Shown here in pieces: positions 50,342-59,869 of a stretch of 64,000 bases of DNA. Under the pieces are notes generated by a model. The model had not been told where the DNA came from. It worked only from the letters and a program-made list of their open reading frames with translations, and did not search any database. A program made the position numbers and the translations under genes. Each line of letters begins with the position of its first letter. The first letter of the stretch is position 1. The DNA comes from Arthrobacter tumbae (GTDB lineage Bacteria > Actinomycetota > Actinomycetes > Actinomycetales > Micrococcaceae): positions 496,001 to 560,000 of the forward strand of contig NZ_JAFBCC010000001.1 in the NCBI RefSeq assembly GCF_016907495.1. The letters run 5' to 3'.

Positions 50342-51694
50342 CTACGCGGGTTCGAGCGCCAGCTGGTTCTGCACGATCGCGGCCAGTGTCTCGGCCGTTC
50401 GTTCGGCGGTGGCCATATCGGCTGCTTCAACCATGACGCGGACAACCGGTTCGGTGCCGGAGGGACGCAGCAGCACGCGGCCGGTTTCGCCAAGCGATTC
50501 CTGGGCGTCGCGGACGGCACGCTGTACCTCGTCGTCGCTGTTGACACTCGACTTGTCGACACCCTTGACGTTGATGAGCACCTGGGGAAGCTTGGTCATG
50601 ACGGTCGACAGTTCCTTGAGGCTCCTGCCGGTCAGCGCGACCTGCGCCGCCAGCTGCAGCCCGGTCAGTACGCCGTCGCCCGTGGTTGCGTAGTCAGCGA
50701 AGATGACGTGTCCGGACTGTTCGCCACCGAGGCTGAAGCCGCCGTCGCGCATGCCTTCGAGTACGTAGCGGTCACCGACAGCGGTCTCGCGCAGGCTGAT
50801 TCCGGCCTCACGCAGGGCAAGCTTCAGGCCGAGGTTGCTCATCACTGTGGCCACCAGCGTGCCGTCCTTCAGGCGCCCGGCGGAGTTGAGCGCAACGGCC
50901 ATGATCGCCATGATCTGGTCGCCGTCCACCACCGTTCCCTCGTGGTCTACTGCGAGGCAGCGGTCGGCGTCGCCGTCATGCGCAATGCCGAGGTCCGCGC
51001 CGTGTTCCAGCACTGCGGCCTGGAGCATTTCAAGGTGGGTGGACCCGCAGCCATCGTTGATGTTGTTGCCGTCCGGGTCAGCGCCGATGACCACGATGTC
51101 CGCGCCGGCGTCGGAAAACACCTGGGGCGAGCAGCCGCTGGCCGCACCATTGGCGCAATCGAGCACCACCTTGAGGCCGTCGAGGCGGTGCGGGAGTGAC
51201 TGCAGGAGATGGACCACGTAGCGGTCCTCGGCATCCGCGAAGCGCTGGATCCGCCCGACCTCCGGCCCGACGGGGCGGTGGCGCGGAGCGTTCAGCTGAG
51301 CTTCGATCGCGTCCTCAAGGGCGTCGTCGAGCTTCTTGCCGCCGCGTGCAAGGAACTTGATCCCGTTGTCCGGTGCGGGGTTGTGCGAGGCGGAGATCAT
51401 GACGCCGAAGTCAGCGTTCAGGTCCGCGACGAGGAATGCCGCAGCGGGCGTGGGCAGGACCCCGGCGTCAAAGACGTCGACGCCGGCACTCGCCAAACCC
51501 GCTTCCACGGCAGCGGCAATGAAGTCGCCACTGATACGCGGATCCCGGGCGATGACGGCGGTGGGGCGCCTGCCATCGGATTGCCGGTGCCCGAGCACCA
51601 CGGCCGCAGCCTGGGCTAGCTGCAAAGCGAGTTCTGCGGTGAGGAGGCCGTTCGCCAGACCGCGGACACCGTCGGTCCCAAATAATCTAGTCAT
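50342..51694 (-). CDS. glmM: Phosphoglucosamine mutase
   Basis: 450 residues. [15 protein letters not shown] is the family start; the phospho-serine loop ISASHNP has catalytic Ser103; HDGDADR binds Mg; and the C-terminal domain has [14 protein letters not shown]. It converts glucosamine 6-phosphate to glucosamine 1-phosphate for UDP-GlcNAc synthesis. It lies downstream of rpsI beyond two hairpins. Confidence 0.97.
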   Translation of the reverse strand: MTRLFGTDGVRGLANGLLTAELALQLAQAAAVVLGHRQSDGRRPTAVIARDPRISGDFIAAAVEAGLASAGVDVFDAGVLPTPAAAFLVADLNADFGVMISASHNPAPDNGIKFLARGGKKLDDALEDAIEAQLNAPRHRPVGPEVGRIQRFADAEDRYVVHLLQSLPHRLDGLKVVLDCANGAASGCSPQVFSDAGADIVVIGADPDGNNINDGCGSTHLEMLQAAVLEHGADLGIAHDGDADRCLAVDHEGTVVDGDQIMAIMAVALNSAGRLKDGTLVATVMSNLGLKLALREAGISLRETAVGDRYVLEGMRDGGFSLGGEQSGHVIFADYATTGDGVLTGLQLAAQVALTGRSLKELSTVMTKLPQVLINVKGVDKSSVNSDDEVQRAVRDAQESLGETGRVLLRPSGTEPVVRVMVEAADMATAERTAETLAAIVQNQLALEPA

Positions 51695-51756
51695 CGTGGT
51701 TCATCCTAAGGGAGAAATGTCCCGCGCCCGGGAAGCGTCGAAGAACACTATTAAAG

Positions 51757-51794
51757 CGTTACGCCCGCCCGGCAGCAGCCGAGCGGGCGTAACG
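51757..51794. terminator. Hairpin between rpsI and glmM
   Basis: 17-base arms (51757-51773 and 51778-51794, CGTTACGCCCGC at the outer end) with one mismatch and an AGCA loop, followed on the minus strand by CTTTAA. It is a second stop or attenuator ahead of glmM. Confidence 0.6.
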
Positions 51795-51867
51795 GGTGAA
51801 GCTGGTGACCAGCGCATCCAAGTGCCTGATAACCCAAGCGGCACAAAGGAGCGTGGAGCCAAGAGCG

Positions 51868-51931
51868 AAAAATCGCCGCGGGGACCCGGGGAATAACGCG
51901 CCAGCGGTATTCCCCGGGGTAGGCGATTTTT
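51868..51931 (-). terminator. Intrinsic terminator after rpsI
   Basis: Outer arms AAAAATCGCC (51868-51877) and GGCGATTTTT (51922-51931) and inner arms CCCGGGGAATA and TATTCCCCGGG form a long stem ending in a run of five T on the rpsI strand. The stem begins at the rpsI stop codon. Confidence 0.85.
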
Positions 51932-52427
51932 ACCTCTTGGAGTACTGAGGCGCCTTGCGTGCCTTCTTGAGACCGGCCTTCTTGCGCTCGATGACGCGGG
52001 CGTCACGGGTCAGGAAGCCTGCCTTCTTGAGGGCGGGGCGGTTGTTCTCGCGGTCAATCTCGTTGAGCGCGCGGGCAACACCGAGGCGCAGCGCACCGGC
52101 TTGGCCGGAAGGGCCACCGCCGTGGATGCGTGCAATGACGTCATACGCGCCGTCGAGCTCGAGGAGCTTGAACGGATCGTTGACTTCCTGCTGGTGCAGC
52201 TTGTTGGGGAAGTAGTCAGACAGCTCGCGGCCGTTGACAATCCACTTGCCGCTTCCCGGCGTGACGCGGACGCGTGCAACAGCTTCCTTGCGACGGCCTA
52301 CAGCGGCGCCACCGACGGTCAGCGCGGGGCGCTCCTTGACGGGGGCGTCCGAGACTGCGGACGATTCCGAGGTGTAGCTGGTGAGCTCCTCGGTTGGTTC
52401 ATTCAGCTCTTCAGTGTTCTGAGCCAC
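51930..52427 (-). CDS. rpsI: 30S ribosomal protein S9
   Basis: 165 residues. The S9 core [24 protein letters not shown] and the C-terminal basic tail [18 protein letters not shown] are complete. A 38-residue acidic Ser/Thr/Glu-rich N-terminal extension is typical for actinobacterial S9. Downstream partner of rplM. Confidence 0.97.
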   Translation of the reverse strand: MAQNTEELNEPTEELTSYTSESSAVSDAPVKERPALTVGGAAVGRRKEAVARVRVTPGSGKWIVNGRELSDYFPNKLHQQEVNDPFKLLELDGAYDVIARIHGGGPSGQAGALRLGVARALNEIDRENNRPALKKAGFLTRDARVIERKKAGLKKARKAPQYSKR

Positions 52428-52466
52428 GGTTCTCCTTGAGTGATTCTTAGTCTGTGGTGGCCAGGA

Positions 52467-52910
52467 CTACTGAGCGACCTGGGTGATTTCGAAAGTCTGG
52501 GGCTGCTGGGCCGAGTGCGGGTGCTCTGCACCGCGGTAGACCTTCAGCTTGCCGATCTGCTGTGCAGCAAGGGAGTTCTTGGGGAGCATGCCCTTGATGG
52601 CCTTCTCCACAGCGCGTACCGGGTTCTTCTCCAGCAGCTCTGCATAGGTGACGGACTTCAGGCCACCCGGGAAACCGGAGTGGCGGTAGGCACGCTTCTG
52701 TTCGAGCTTGGCGCCGGTGAGGGCAACCTTCTCGGCGTTGATGATGATGACGAAGTCGCCCATATCCATATGGGGGGCAAAGGTCGGCTTGTGCTTTCCG
52801 CGCAGCAGTGTTGCGGTCTGGCTGGCAAGACGGCCTAGGACAACGTCGGTGGCGTCAATGACGTGCCACTGGCGGTTGATGTCGCCGGGCTTCGGGGTGT
52901 ACGTACGCAC
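52467..52910 (-). CDS. rplM: 50S ribosomal protein L13
   Basis: 147 residues from GTG at 52910, with GAAGG eight bases upstream; this start gives the usual actinobacterial [21 protein letters not shown]-terminus. An in-frame ATG at 52955, itself preceded by GGAGG, would add 15 residues ([15 protein letters not shown]). The core blocks [19 protein letters not shown] and [16 protein letters not shown] are present. Confidence 0.95.
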   Translation of the reverse strand: MRTYTPKPGDINRQWHVIDATDVVLGRLASQTATLLRGKHKPTFAPHMDMGDFVIIINAEKVALTGAKLEQKRAYRHSGFPGGLKSVTYAELLEKNPVRAVEKAIKGMLPKNSLAAQQIGKLKVYRGAEHPHSAQQPQTFEITQVAQ

Positions 52911-53135
52911 GGTTTTTGCCTTCGTTTCTTGTTCTACGGTGACGCTGGCACACATGGAGGGTGACCTCCAGATGCCAACGCAGCTGATGCATGCGTTACC
53001 GGAACTTCAGGTGAGGACTGAAAGCTACACCGGTGATCCCTTGGTTCTCGGCCATATCCGCGGATCAGGTAGCTCTGCAACTGAGCCGCTCGCGGGCATG
53101 GACGTATCGAGATGGGATACGCACAACGACTCTCA

Positions 53136-53165
53136 AGGTTAGCGCGGACGTGACCCCCGGGTCAA
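53136..53165 (-). promoter_or_regulatory. Probable promoter of the rplM-rpsI operon
   Basis: On the reverse strand TTGACC (53165-53160), an 18-base spacer and TAACCT (53141-53136) fit a housekeeping-sigma promoter. It would give a leader of roughly 220 bases. That leader holds a short uORF of 24 codons and, just before the in-frame upstream ATG at 52955, the hairpin TGGAGG-TCAC-CCTCCA covering a GGAGG sequence. Apart from these, 52911-53195 contains no gene. Confidence 0.5.
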
Positions 53166-53193
53166 AACACGGTCAGAACACAGTCAAAACGGC
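53161..53193. repeat. Triple 11-base direct repeat upstream of rplM
   Basis: GTCAAAACACG, GTCAGAACACA and GTCAAAACGGC follow one another without gaps, a period of one DNA turn. The array overlaps the -35 element of the presumed rplM promoter and lies between it and the vapC stop. Activator binding sites often have this spacing. Confidence 0.55.
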
Positions 53194-53195
53194 GA

Positions 53196-53615
53196 TCACG
53201 GCAGCACGGTGAAGCGCGTTCCGGTGAGCGGGCGCAAGACCTCGAAATGGCGACGATCGAGCGTGAGGACTGTCTGCGTTCCGTATCGTTCGGCCAGGAC
53301 AACATTGGAAGCGTCCGCCACCCCGATTGCCTGATCCCGGTATTGAGTGATGACCGCATGCGCCTTTCGAAGGTCGCTGGCTCCAAATCCGGCCAACTCC
53401 CAAGCTCCGCTCATCAACTCGTCCACAACAGCGAGTTCGGCCTCAACTCCGTGGCGGGTGGCCACGAGATAGTCGAGCTCGGCCACCACATACGGGGACA
53501 CCACGAGGAGTTGAGTCCCGACGGCACCGATCGCGTCCGAGACAGCTGCATGGTCAGGTTCGGAGGCGTCGAAATATGCCAGCAGTGCGCTGGTGTCAAC
53601 GACTAGATTTGCCAC
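53196..53615 (-). CDS. PIN-domain ribonuclease toxin VapC-like
   Basis: 139 residues. The PIN acidic set is visible: Asp7 (VVDTSALLAYF), Glu46 (VVAELDYL), Asp101 (GVADASNVVLAE) and Asp120 (LTLDRRHF). VapC toxins cleave tRNA or rRNA. The antitoxin gene ends two bases upstream. Starts at an ATG. Confidence 0.92.
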   Translation of the reverse strand: MANLVVDTSALLAYFDASEPDHAAVSDAIGAVGTQLLVVSPYVVAELDYLVATRHGVEAELAVVDELMSGAWELAGFGASDLRKAHAVITQYRDQAIGVADASNVVLAERYGTQTVLTLDRRHFEVLRPLTGTRFTVLP

Positions 53616-53617
53616 CC

Positions 53618-53833
53618 TTACCGTTCCCCGAACCCGGCCAGGTGATCGTCAGCCTCACGGGCAATCGGCCGGCCGCTGGCGAACAACGCCCCGCGCGGCG
53701 CAAGCGGCGCCTCCCCCGTTGCCTGACGGATGGCCTGTCTGATCACCTCAGCCTCAGAAATGCCCTGCTGGGCAGCAACTCGCTTGATGGAGGCCTTGAG
53801 CTCGGAAGGCAAGTACAGCGTGGTCTTCTCCAT
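53618..53833 (-). CDS. Ribbon-helix-helix antitoxin VapB-like
   Basis: 71 residues from the ATG at 53833. MEKTTLYLPSELKASIKRVA is the beta-ribbon and first helix and SEAEVIRQAIRQA the second helix of an RHH domain; the C-terminal RGALFASGRPIAREADDHLA is the likely toxin-binding part. The longer in-frame reading upstream is not conserved. Divergent from the large ABC permease gene, with a palindrome ahead of its start. Confidence 0.85.
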   Translation of the reverse strand: MEKTTLYLPSELKASIKRVAAQQGISEAEVIRQAIRQATGEAPLAPRGALFASGRPIAREADDHLAGFGER

Positions 53834-53845
53834 GAATGTATGGTA

Positions 53846-53855
53846 CCACCGGTGG
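53846..53855. promoter_or_regulatory. Candidate VapB operator
   Basis: CCACCGGTGG is a perfect palindrome, extendable to 16 bases with one mismatched pair, starting 13 bases upstream of the vapB start codon. It lies in the 93-base divergent gap with the FtsX-type permease gene, so VapBC binding could affect both directions. Confidence 0.35.
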
Positions 53856-53926
53856 CACTCTGCCAAACCGGCGCCAGCCCTCGCGGTTAGGATGGCAGGA
53901 GGTTCATCAAGGGGGTAGGGCGAAGA

Positions 53927-56900
53927 GTGCGGCTGGTCCATCTTGCTTCGCGCCGTTCCGCCGCCCGCCGCAGCCTGCTGGCCATCATTGCGCTGACCCT
54001 CGCGGTACTGACGGCGGTCCTCGCCGGGATCAGCGGCAACACCGCGCTCGCCGCCACGGAGGCCCTGCGGTCCCTAGCGTCAGCCTCAGCCTCCGGTGCG
54101 CAGGGATTCTTCCGCATCCACACCACCCTTGCCGACGACGCCGCGGCCCAGCAGGCAGCCGCCGAGTCCGCTTTCGCCGAACTGGGCCTTCCCAACGGCC
54201 TCGCCATCTCCACTGCTCCGTACTCACCGCCCCGCCCGCTGGTGCCCTCCGGCGGCAGCGCCACCAACCTCCCGGCGGACCTCACCTTCCTGCCGGTCGG
54301 CTGGATACCGACGACGACGCCGGCAGCCGGCTCGCTCGAACCACTCACCTCGAGTGCCGCTACCGAGGGCAACAGGACCGGCCCCGTCCCTGCCGCTTTG
54401 GAGGCCTCGACGGCGGAATCCCTCGGCCTTGCTCCCGGCGACACGTTCGCCGTGGAAGGTGCAGCGGGAACGGTCCGGCTCGAGCTGGTGGCAACCCTGG
54501 ATCCCGTCGGCCCGGACGCCGCCTTCCTTGACCCGGTACCCGTCCAGGGTGCAGAGTCCGTCCCGACCGCCGTCGTCGTTCCTCTGGATGCCATTGCCGC
54601 GCTGAGCGGTGAGCCGAAGGTCCAGTGGGTGTTCACCGTGGACGCGGACTCGGTCTCGGCCGCGGAGCTGCCCCGGCTGGCCGAGGGGCTGCGCCAGCTG
54701 CCGCAGCGGCTGAGCAGCGATCCGGCAGTCAATAGCGGCGGCGTGATCCCGTCCGGTGAGCTCGCCGGGCTGCTGGCAGCAGCGGCGGACGCAACGCAGT
54801 CGGTCCGGGCTATTCTTCCCATTGCCCTGCTTCTGCTGGTGGCGCTGAGTGGGGTCACGGTGGTGCAGTTCGCGCGGCTCCTGGCCGATACGCGTGCTGG
54901 AGAGGACAGGTTGATCAGTGCCCGTGGCTCCACGGCGGGGCAGCGCGCCGTGGTCGCCGCTTTTGAAGTGGTGCCCCTGGCTGTCGGGGGCTGCCTGCTC
55001 GGGTGGATTGCCGCCGTCGTGCTGGGTCCAATGCTCTCCACCGGCAGTGAGACGGAGTATCTCGAGGGGATGGGCGAGTTCGCCTCGGCCAGCTGGAGCG
55101 TGCCGGTGCTGTGCGCGGGGATCACGGCGCTGGTGTTCGTGGCGGTCGCGGTGCTCGACGCGCTGCGCGGGCACGATCCCCGGGTGGACGCAGCGCGCAC
55201 GGCGCGGGTTGCCTCCTTCGGCGTCCTGGCGCTGCTCGTTGGTGCGACCGCGCTCTCGCTCTGGCAGTTCCTGCTGTACCGGTCGCCGCTGGTGGCGTCC
55301 GGAAGCGGCGCCCTGAGGGTGAACCCGCTCGCCGCACCGGCGCCCGCCCTGCTGCTCCTGTCCGGGACCGCGCTGGCGCTCGTGATTACCGCGTGGCTCG
55401 CCCGCCGGGTGGAACGGCAGGCTTCCTTCCGAGCCACGCTCGGCGTGCCGTTGGCGGCGCGGCAGGTGTCCCGGCGGATCGCGTCCTACGTCATTCCGAT
55501 CGCGCTGGTCACCGTCACGGTGGGCACCGCCACGTTCACCGCCGCGTATGCGCAGACCACCAGCCGGTCCCAGGACGCGGCGTCGCAGCTGGGCAACGGC
55601 TCGGACGTCCGCGTCGCGGTGCCCGGCTCGCTGGTCATCCGGTCCGCTGACGACGTTCCGGTCCTGAGCGCCTACGCCAGCGGTGAGGCGGTGACCGCAG
55701 CCTCCCTCGCGTACCGCGGCGAAGCGCGGCTGGCCTCGGTCACCGCTCCCCTGCTCGCGGTCGATGCCGGATCGCTGCCGGGACTCCTGGGCGACGGTGC
55801 TGATCTGGTGGACGTCGGGGAGCTGGCGAGCGCCCTGGCCTACGAACCTCCCGTCCCCGAACCGGCGCTGGCCCTGACGCCGTCCGCCACCCAGATCCGC
55901 ATGCAGTTCACCTCGCGCGGCACCTCGGAAACCCCCGACGACGACGGCGCTGCCGCCCGCTCTGCCTCCGTCACCGCCTGGATCCGCTCGGAGGCCGGGC
56001 TCCTGGTGCCCGTGCCGGCCGGCACGCTCGCTTTGTCCGGCTCCGGTGATCAGGCGCACTCCCTGTCCTTTACGCTGCCCGAAGACCTGCGTCCGGCCGC
56101 GATCGCAGCGATCGACGTCGCCCTGGACCCGTCCGAGGCCCCGCGCGGCTACGAGCTCGAAATCACGAGCGTGTCCAGCGACGGCGGCATCGGCACGGGG
56201 CAGGGCCGGTTCACCGAGGATTCCGAACTGCGGCTGGCGTCCGGCGCATTCGGGGCCGCGCAGTCCGGTGTGCAGCCGCTCGATACGGGCATCGGAGTGC
56301 GTTTCCCGGACGATAGCTCAACGGCTGGCACCGCGCAGGCACGGCTCATGGTCGGAGCGCAGGAAGCGCCTCCCCTCCCCGTGGCCCTCACCGCTGAGCT
56401 CCTCGCCGACCTCGACCTCGCCGTGGGCGATCCGGTGTCACTGCGTCCCGGCGGCGTCGAGATCGAGGGCGTTGTTGCCGCTGCTGCCCCGGTCCTTCCC
56501 GGCACCACGGAGAGCACGGCCGTCCTGGTGGACCTGCAGGCCTACAGTTCCGCCTCGCTCGCCAGCTCACCCGTACCGCCGCGGCCGGGCGAGGTCTGGC
56601 TCGCGTCCACTGACCGGAACGCCACCGCCGCCGCTGCCGCCGGCTTGGCCGGACCGGGCGCAACGGTCTCCACTGCGGACAACTCACTCATCGGACGCTT
56701 CCTGGCGCCGGCAACCACGTCGCTCTGGATCGGCGCGATCGGAGCGCTGCTCGTGGGCGGTGCGGCGTTGACGGCCAGCATCGTGACCCTCGTGCAGTCC
56801 CGGCGCTCCGAGGTGGCCATCCTGCGGGCGCTCGGCATGCAGGCGCGGGACCAGGTGCGCGGGCGCCGGTGGGAGGTGCTCAGTGTCGGGGTTGCCGCCG

Positions 56901-57136
56901 TCGTACTGGGTCTGCTGACCGGGCTGGGAGTGGCGGCACTGACCGTCTCGCTGCTGGCGCAGGCGGTGGTGGTGAACGCGTCGGAGGCACTGCGGGCGCC
57001 GCTGTCGATCGCCGTCGTGCCGTTGCTGGGCGTCCTCGTGGTGCAGGTGCTGATCTTGGTGCTTGCGGCCTGGTTCTATGGCGAGCGCGTGAAACGGCAG
57101 GCCCTCACTCCGGCGTTGGCGGTGGATGCCCTGTGA
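53927..57136 (+). CDS. Very large FtsX/MacB-type ABC permease 1
   Basis: 1069 residues, GTG start. There is one membrane segment at about 16-36, then an extracytoplasmic domain to about 285. A cluster of six helices follows (about 290-540), then a second large extracytoplasmic domain (about 545-920), and three closing helices (from TTSLWIGAIGALLVGGAAL). The last block, with SRRSEVAILRALGMQARDQV, is the FtsX domain signature. Such proteins do not pump across the membrane in the normal way but transmit ATPase action to outside domains. The target is unknown. First of four overlapping or adjacent genes. Confidence 0.85.
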   Translation: MRLVHLASRRSAARRSLLAIIALTLAVLTAVLAGISGNTALAATEALRSLASASASGAQGFFRIHTTLADDAAAQQAAAESAFAELGLPNGLAISTAPYSPPRPLVPSGGSATNLPADLTFLPVGWIPTTTPAAGSLEPLTSSAATEGNRTGPVPAALEASTAESLGLAPGDTFAVEGAAGTVRLELVATLDPVGPDAAFLDPVPVQGAESVPTAVVVPLDAIAALSGEPKVQWVFTVDADSVSAAELPRLAEGLRQLPQRLSSDPAVNSGGVIPSGELAGLLAAAADATQSVRAILPIALLLLVALSGVTVVQFARLLADTRAGEDRLISARGSTAGQRAVVAAFEVVPLAVGGCLLGWIAAVVLGPMLSTGSETEYLEGMGEFASASWSVPVLCAGITALVFVAVAVLDALRGHDPRVDAARTARVASFGVLALLVGATALSLWQFLLYRSPLVASGSGALRVNPLAAPAPALLLLSGTALALVITAWLARRVERQASFRATLGVPLAARQVSRRIASYVIPIALVTVTVGTATFTAAYAQTTSRSQDAASQLGNGSDVRVAVPGSLVIRSADDVPVLSAYASGEAVTAASLAYRGEARLASVTAPLLAVDAGSLPGLLGDGADLVDVGELASALAYEPPVPEPALALTPSATQIRMQFTSRGTSETPDDDGAAARSASVTAWIRSEAGLLVPVPAGTLALSGSGDQAHSLSFTLPEDLRPAAIAAIDVALDPSEAPRGYELEITSVSSDGGIGTGQGRFTEDSELRLASGAFGAAQSGVQPLDTGIGVRFPDDSSTAGTAQARLMVGAQEAPPLPVALTAELLADLDLAVGDPVSLRPGGVEIEGVVAAAAPVLPGTTESTAVLVDLQAYSSASLASSPVPPRPGEVWLASTDRNATAAAAAGLAGPGATVSTADNSLIGRFLAPATTSLWIGAIGALLVGGAALTASIVTLVQSRRSEVAILRALGMQARDQVRGRRWEVLSVGVAAVVLGLLTGLGVAALTVSLLAQAVVVNASEALRAPLSIAVVPLLGVLVVQVLILVLAAWFYGERVKRQALTPALAVDAL

Positions 57137-59868
57137 GGTTGTATCGGCTGCTGCGCCGCGAGTTCCGTCATTCCCGGTGGCCCTCGGTGCTGGTGGCGTC
57201 AATCGTGCTGGTGGTCTCGGCGTTGCTGTGCGCGTGGCCGCGGGCGGTGGACTCCATGTATACGGCGGACCTGCAGGAGTCGGTGTCCGAACTCGCCGGA
57301 TCCCAGCAGGCGGTCCGCGCGTTCAGCACGTCGTTCCCGCCGCTTGAGGACTTCGACCGCGCCTTTGATGAGACGGACACCGACGGCCGCACGGAGGACG
57401 CACTCGCTACCATTCGCGAAGACCTGGCGGAGCCGCTTGGCTCCGTCCTCGGCGAGGGCCGCTGGCTCGCTACCGGTGTCAACTCGAGCATCGGGCCTCT
57501 GCCGGAGGGCATCCGCGAACTGGTGCTCAACTACGCCGTTGATGTGCAGGCGCTGGAGCACATCGAACTGGTGGAGGGCGCGCTTCCGGGACCGCCGCCG
57601 GATCAGTACGGCGGGGAACCGGTGGAGATTCTCCTCTCACGGGACTCCGCCGCGTCTGCGGAGTGGCCGGTCGGCGAGGAGCGGAACGTCGCCGTCTTCC
57701 TGCCGGGGCAACCCGGCGATGAGAGCAACGCGGTGCGGTCTCAGCCGATTGTCCTCAGCGGCATCTACGCACCGAAGGACGCCGATTCCCCGTACTGGAG
57801 CCTCAACAACTCGCTGCTTTCTGCGGCCGAGGACTTCAACCCGGACACCGGCACCGCCGTGAATGCAACGGCCTTCGTCTCTCCCATGGCGTTTCCCTTC
57901 CTCTCGCGGGCGGCCGACCATGTCCAGACGTCCTACTGGTACCCGTTGTCCACCGATTCCCTGACCGCCAGCACCGCTCCGCAATCTGCTGCGCAGCTGC
58001 GTGAGTTCCTCGGAAGCCCGCACACCGTGCCGGCTACCTTCCCCACCGCGCCCACGGTGATTTTTGCGTCCGAGACGCCGGATGCGATGGCCGAAGCCAC
58101 GCAGCGTGCCGCGTCGACCAACCAGATCCTCGCGCTGCTGGCCTCCGGACCGCTTGGCGTGTGCCTGGCGACCGCCGCCCTCGCTGTGCGGCTTCTCCTC
58201 GAACGACGGCGGGGCGCGCTGGCTCTGGCGTCGGCGCGCGGGGCCAGTGGGTGGCAGCTGCGCGGAGCCCTGGCGCTCGACGGGTTGCTGCTCGGCGTCC
58301 CGGCGGCCGCGCTCGGTGCGCTTGCAGCTTTCCTGCTGGTGCCCGTTCCGTTCTCGCCGGCGCACCTGCTGTGGCCGGTGCTGGCGGCTTTCGTGCCCGC
58401 AGTGCTGATGGCGGTCCAGCATCGTCCGGAAGCGGCGGCGCGGCAGGATCTTGGCTCCTCGGCACGGAACCGGTGGCGCGTGAGTGCGCAGGCCGCCGTC
58501 GTCGTGCTGGCTGGAATGGCCACGGTTCTGCTGACGCAACGGGGGCTGGCGCAGGGGGCGCTGGAGTACGGCGAGGTGGATCCGCTGCTGTCGGCGACGC
58601 CGCTGCTCATTGCGCTGGCCGTGTGCGTGCTGGTGCTGCGCCTGTATCCGGTGCCGCTTGAGTGGTTCGCGCGGGTGAGGCGGCGCGGTCCGGGGCTGGT
58701 CGGGTTCCTGGGGGCGTCGCGTGCGGTGCGCTCCCCCGGCGCCGGGCTGGTGCCGATTCTGGCGCTGATTGTAGGGCTCGCCGTCGTGCTCTTTTCCGGT
58801 GTGCTGCTGTCCACGTTTCGTGAGGGCGTCACCGATGCGGCACAGGCCGACGTCGGTGCTGACCTCCGCGTCCAGGGCCCGCCTTTCTCGGTGGAGCAGG
58901 TTGAGGAGATCCGGTCCGTCGAGGGGGTTGCATCGGTGGCCGCGGTGACGGATCTGGGAACGCTGCGCGCTGAGACGGGCGGCCGGCAGACCAAGGACGT
59001 GAACCTGCTCGCCGCTGATCCGGGGACAGTGCTGGGCGTGCAGGAGGACCTTGCGGGTGCGTTCCCGCCGGCGCTGCTGAACGCTTTGGAGGGCGATGCG
59101 GCGGATGGCGCGCTGCCCGTGGTGGCGTCGCCTGCGCTGGAGCTTGCGGAAGGTACGGCTATTGAGCTGCGCTACCGCGGAACTTCCGTGGACGCCGAGG
59201 TGGTGGGCATCGGTGCGGAGGACGTGGTGTTCTCTGCCTCGTCGGCCTGGATGCTGGTGGGTGAGCAGGCGATCGGCTCTGTGGAGGAGCGGACCTTCGA
59301 ACCGTCTGTGCTTCTGGCGGACCTGGATAGCGACGCCGCTTCCGGGCCCGTGATGGCCGCCGTCGCCGACATCGCTGGCGGGCCTGTCCTGCAGCAGACA
59401 CCGGGACAGCAGGTGCAGCAGACGCTCGAATCCGCGTCGGGGCGGGGCCTGCAGCTTGGGCTGTGGGCTGTGATCGGTGCGATGGCTGTGCTGTGTTCGT
59501 TGACGATTGTCATGACGTCGGTGGTGAATGCGCCGGCCCGCAACCGGCTGATTGCGCTGCTGCGAACGCTGGGGTTCCCGCCGCGTCGCGATGGTGCACT
59601 GATGCTGTGGGAGCTTGGGCCGATCACCGGGGCAGCGGTGCTGGCGGGGACGGCGCTCGGGCTGGTGCTGCCCTTGGTCATCCTGGGTGCGATTGACCTG
59701 TCAGCGTTCACCGGCGGTGCTGCCGAGCCGGCGCTGGCGCTGAATCCCCTGCTGCTGCTGGGGCTGCTGGTTGGGTTCCTGGTGGTGGTGCTTGTGTCGG
59801 TGGCGGGTGCTGTGGCGGCTGGTAGGCGGCAGCGGTTGGCTGCGGTTCTTCGAATGACGGATACCTGA
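57133..59868 (+). CDS. Very large FtsX/MacB-type ABC permease 2
   Basis: 911 residues from the GTG at 57133, in a GTGA overlap with permease 1. An N-terminal helix (PSVLVASIVLVVSALLCAW) is followed by an extracytoplasmic region of about 310 residues. A central helix cluster includes LLERRRGALALASARGASGWQLR, an FtsX-like coupling segment, then a second outside domain and a last FtsX block (ARNRLIALLRTLGFPPRRDG). It has the same overall layout as permease 1 though little direct identity is visible. It probably forms a heteromeric complex with permease 1. Confidence 0.83.
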   Translation: MRLYRLLRREFRHSRWPSVLVASIVLVVSALLCAWPRAVDSMYTADLQESVSELAGSQQAVRAFSTSFPPLEDFDRAFDETDTDGRTEDALATIREDLAEPLGSVLGEGRWLATGVNSSIGPLPEGIRELVLNYAVDVQALEHIELVEGALPGPPPDQYGGEPVEILLSRDSAASAEWPVGEERNVAVFLPGQPGDESNAVRSQPIVLSGIYAPKDADSPYWSLNNSLLSAAEDFNPDTGTAVNATAFVSPMAFPFLSRAADHVQTSYWYPLSTDSLTASTAPQSAAQLREFLGSPHTVPATFPTAPTVIFASETPDAMAEATQRAASTNQILALLASGPLGVCLATAALAVRLLLERRRGALALASARGASGWQLRGALALDGLLLGVPAAALGALAAFLLVPVPFSPAHLLWPVLAAFVPAVLMAVQHRPEAAARQDLGSSARNRWRVSAQAAVVVLAGMATVLLTQRGLAQGALEYGEVDPLLSATPLLIALAVCVLVLRLYPVPLEWFARVRRRGPGLVGFLGASRAVRSPGAGLVPILALIVGLAVVLFSGVLLSTFREGVTDAAQADVGADLRVQGPPFSVEQVEEIRSVEGVASVAAVTDLGTLRAETGGRQTKDVNLLAADPGTVLGVQEDLAGAFPPALLNALEGDAADGALPVVASPALELAEGTAIELRYRGTSVDAEVVGIGAEDVVFSASSAWMLVGEQAIGSVEERTFEPSVLLADLDSDAASGPVMAAVADIAGGPVLQQTPGQQVQQTLESASGRGLQLGLWAVIGAMAVLCSLTIVMTSVVNAPARNRLIALLRTLGFPPRRDGALMLWELGPITGAAVLAGTALGLVLPLVILGAIDLSAFTGGAAEPALALNPLLLLGLLVGFLVVVLVSVAGAVAAGRRQRLAAVLRMTDT

Positions 59869-59869
59869 G

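Noticed and set aside
53887..56059. Two long antisense frames (516 and 611 residues) over the first FtsX-type permease.
   Set aside because: Compositionally biased Arg/Ser/Gly or Arg/Gly/Gln sequences without motifs; the plus-strand permease has membrane segments and an FtsX domain.
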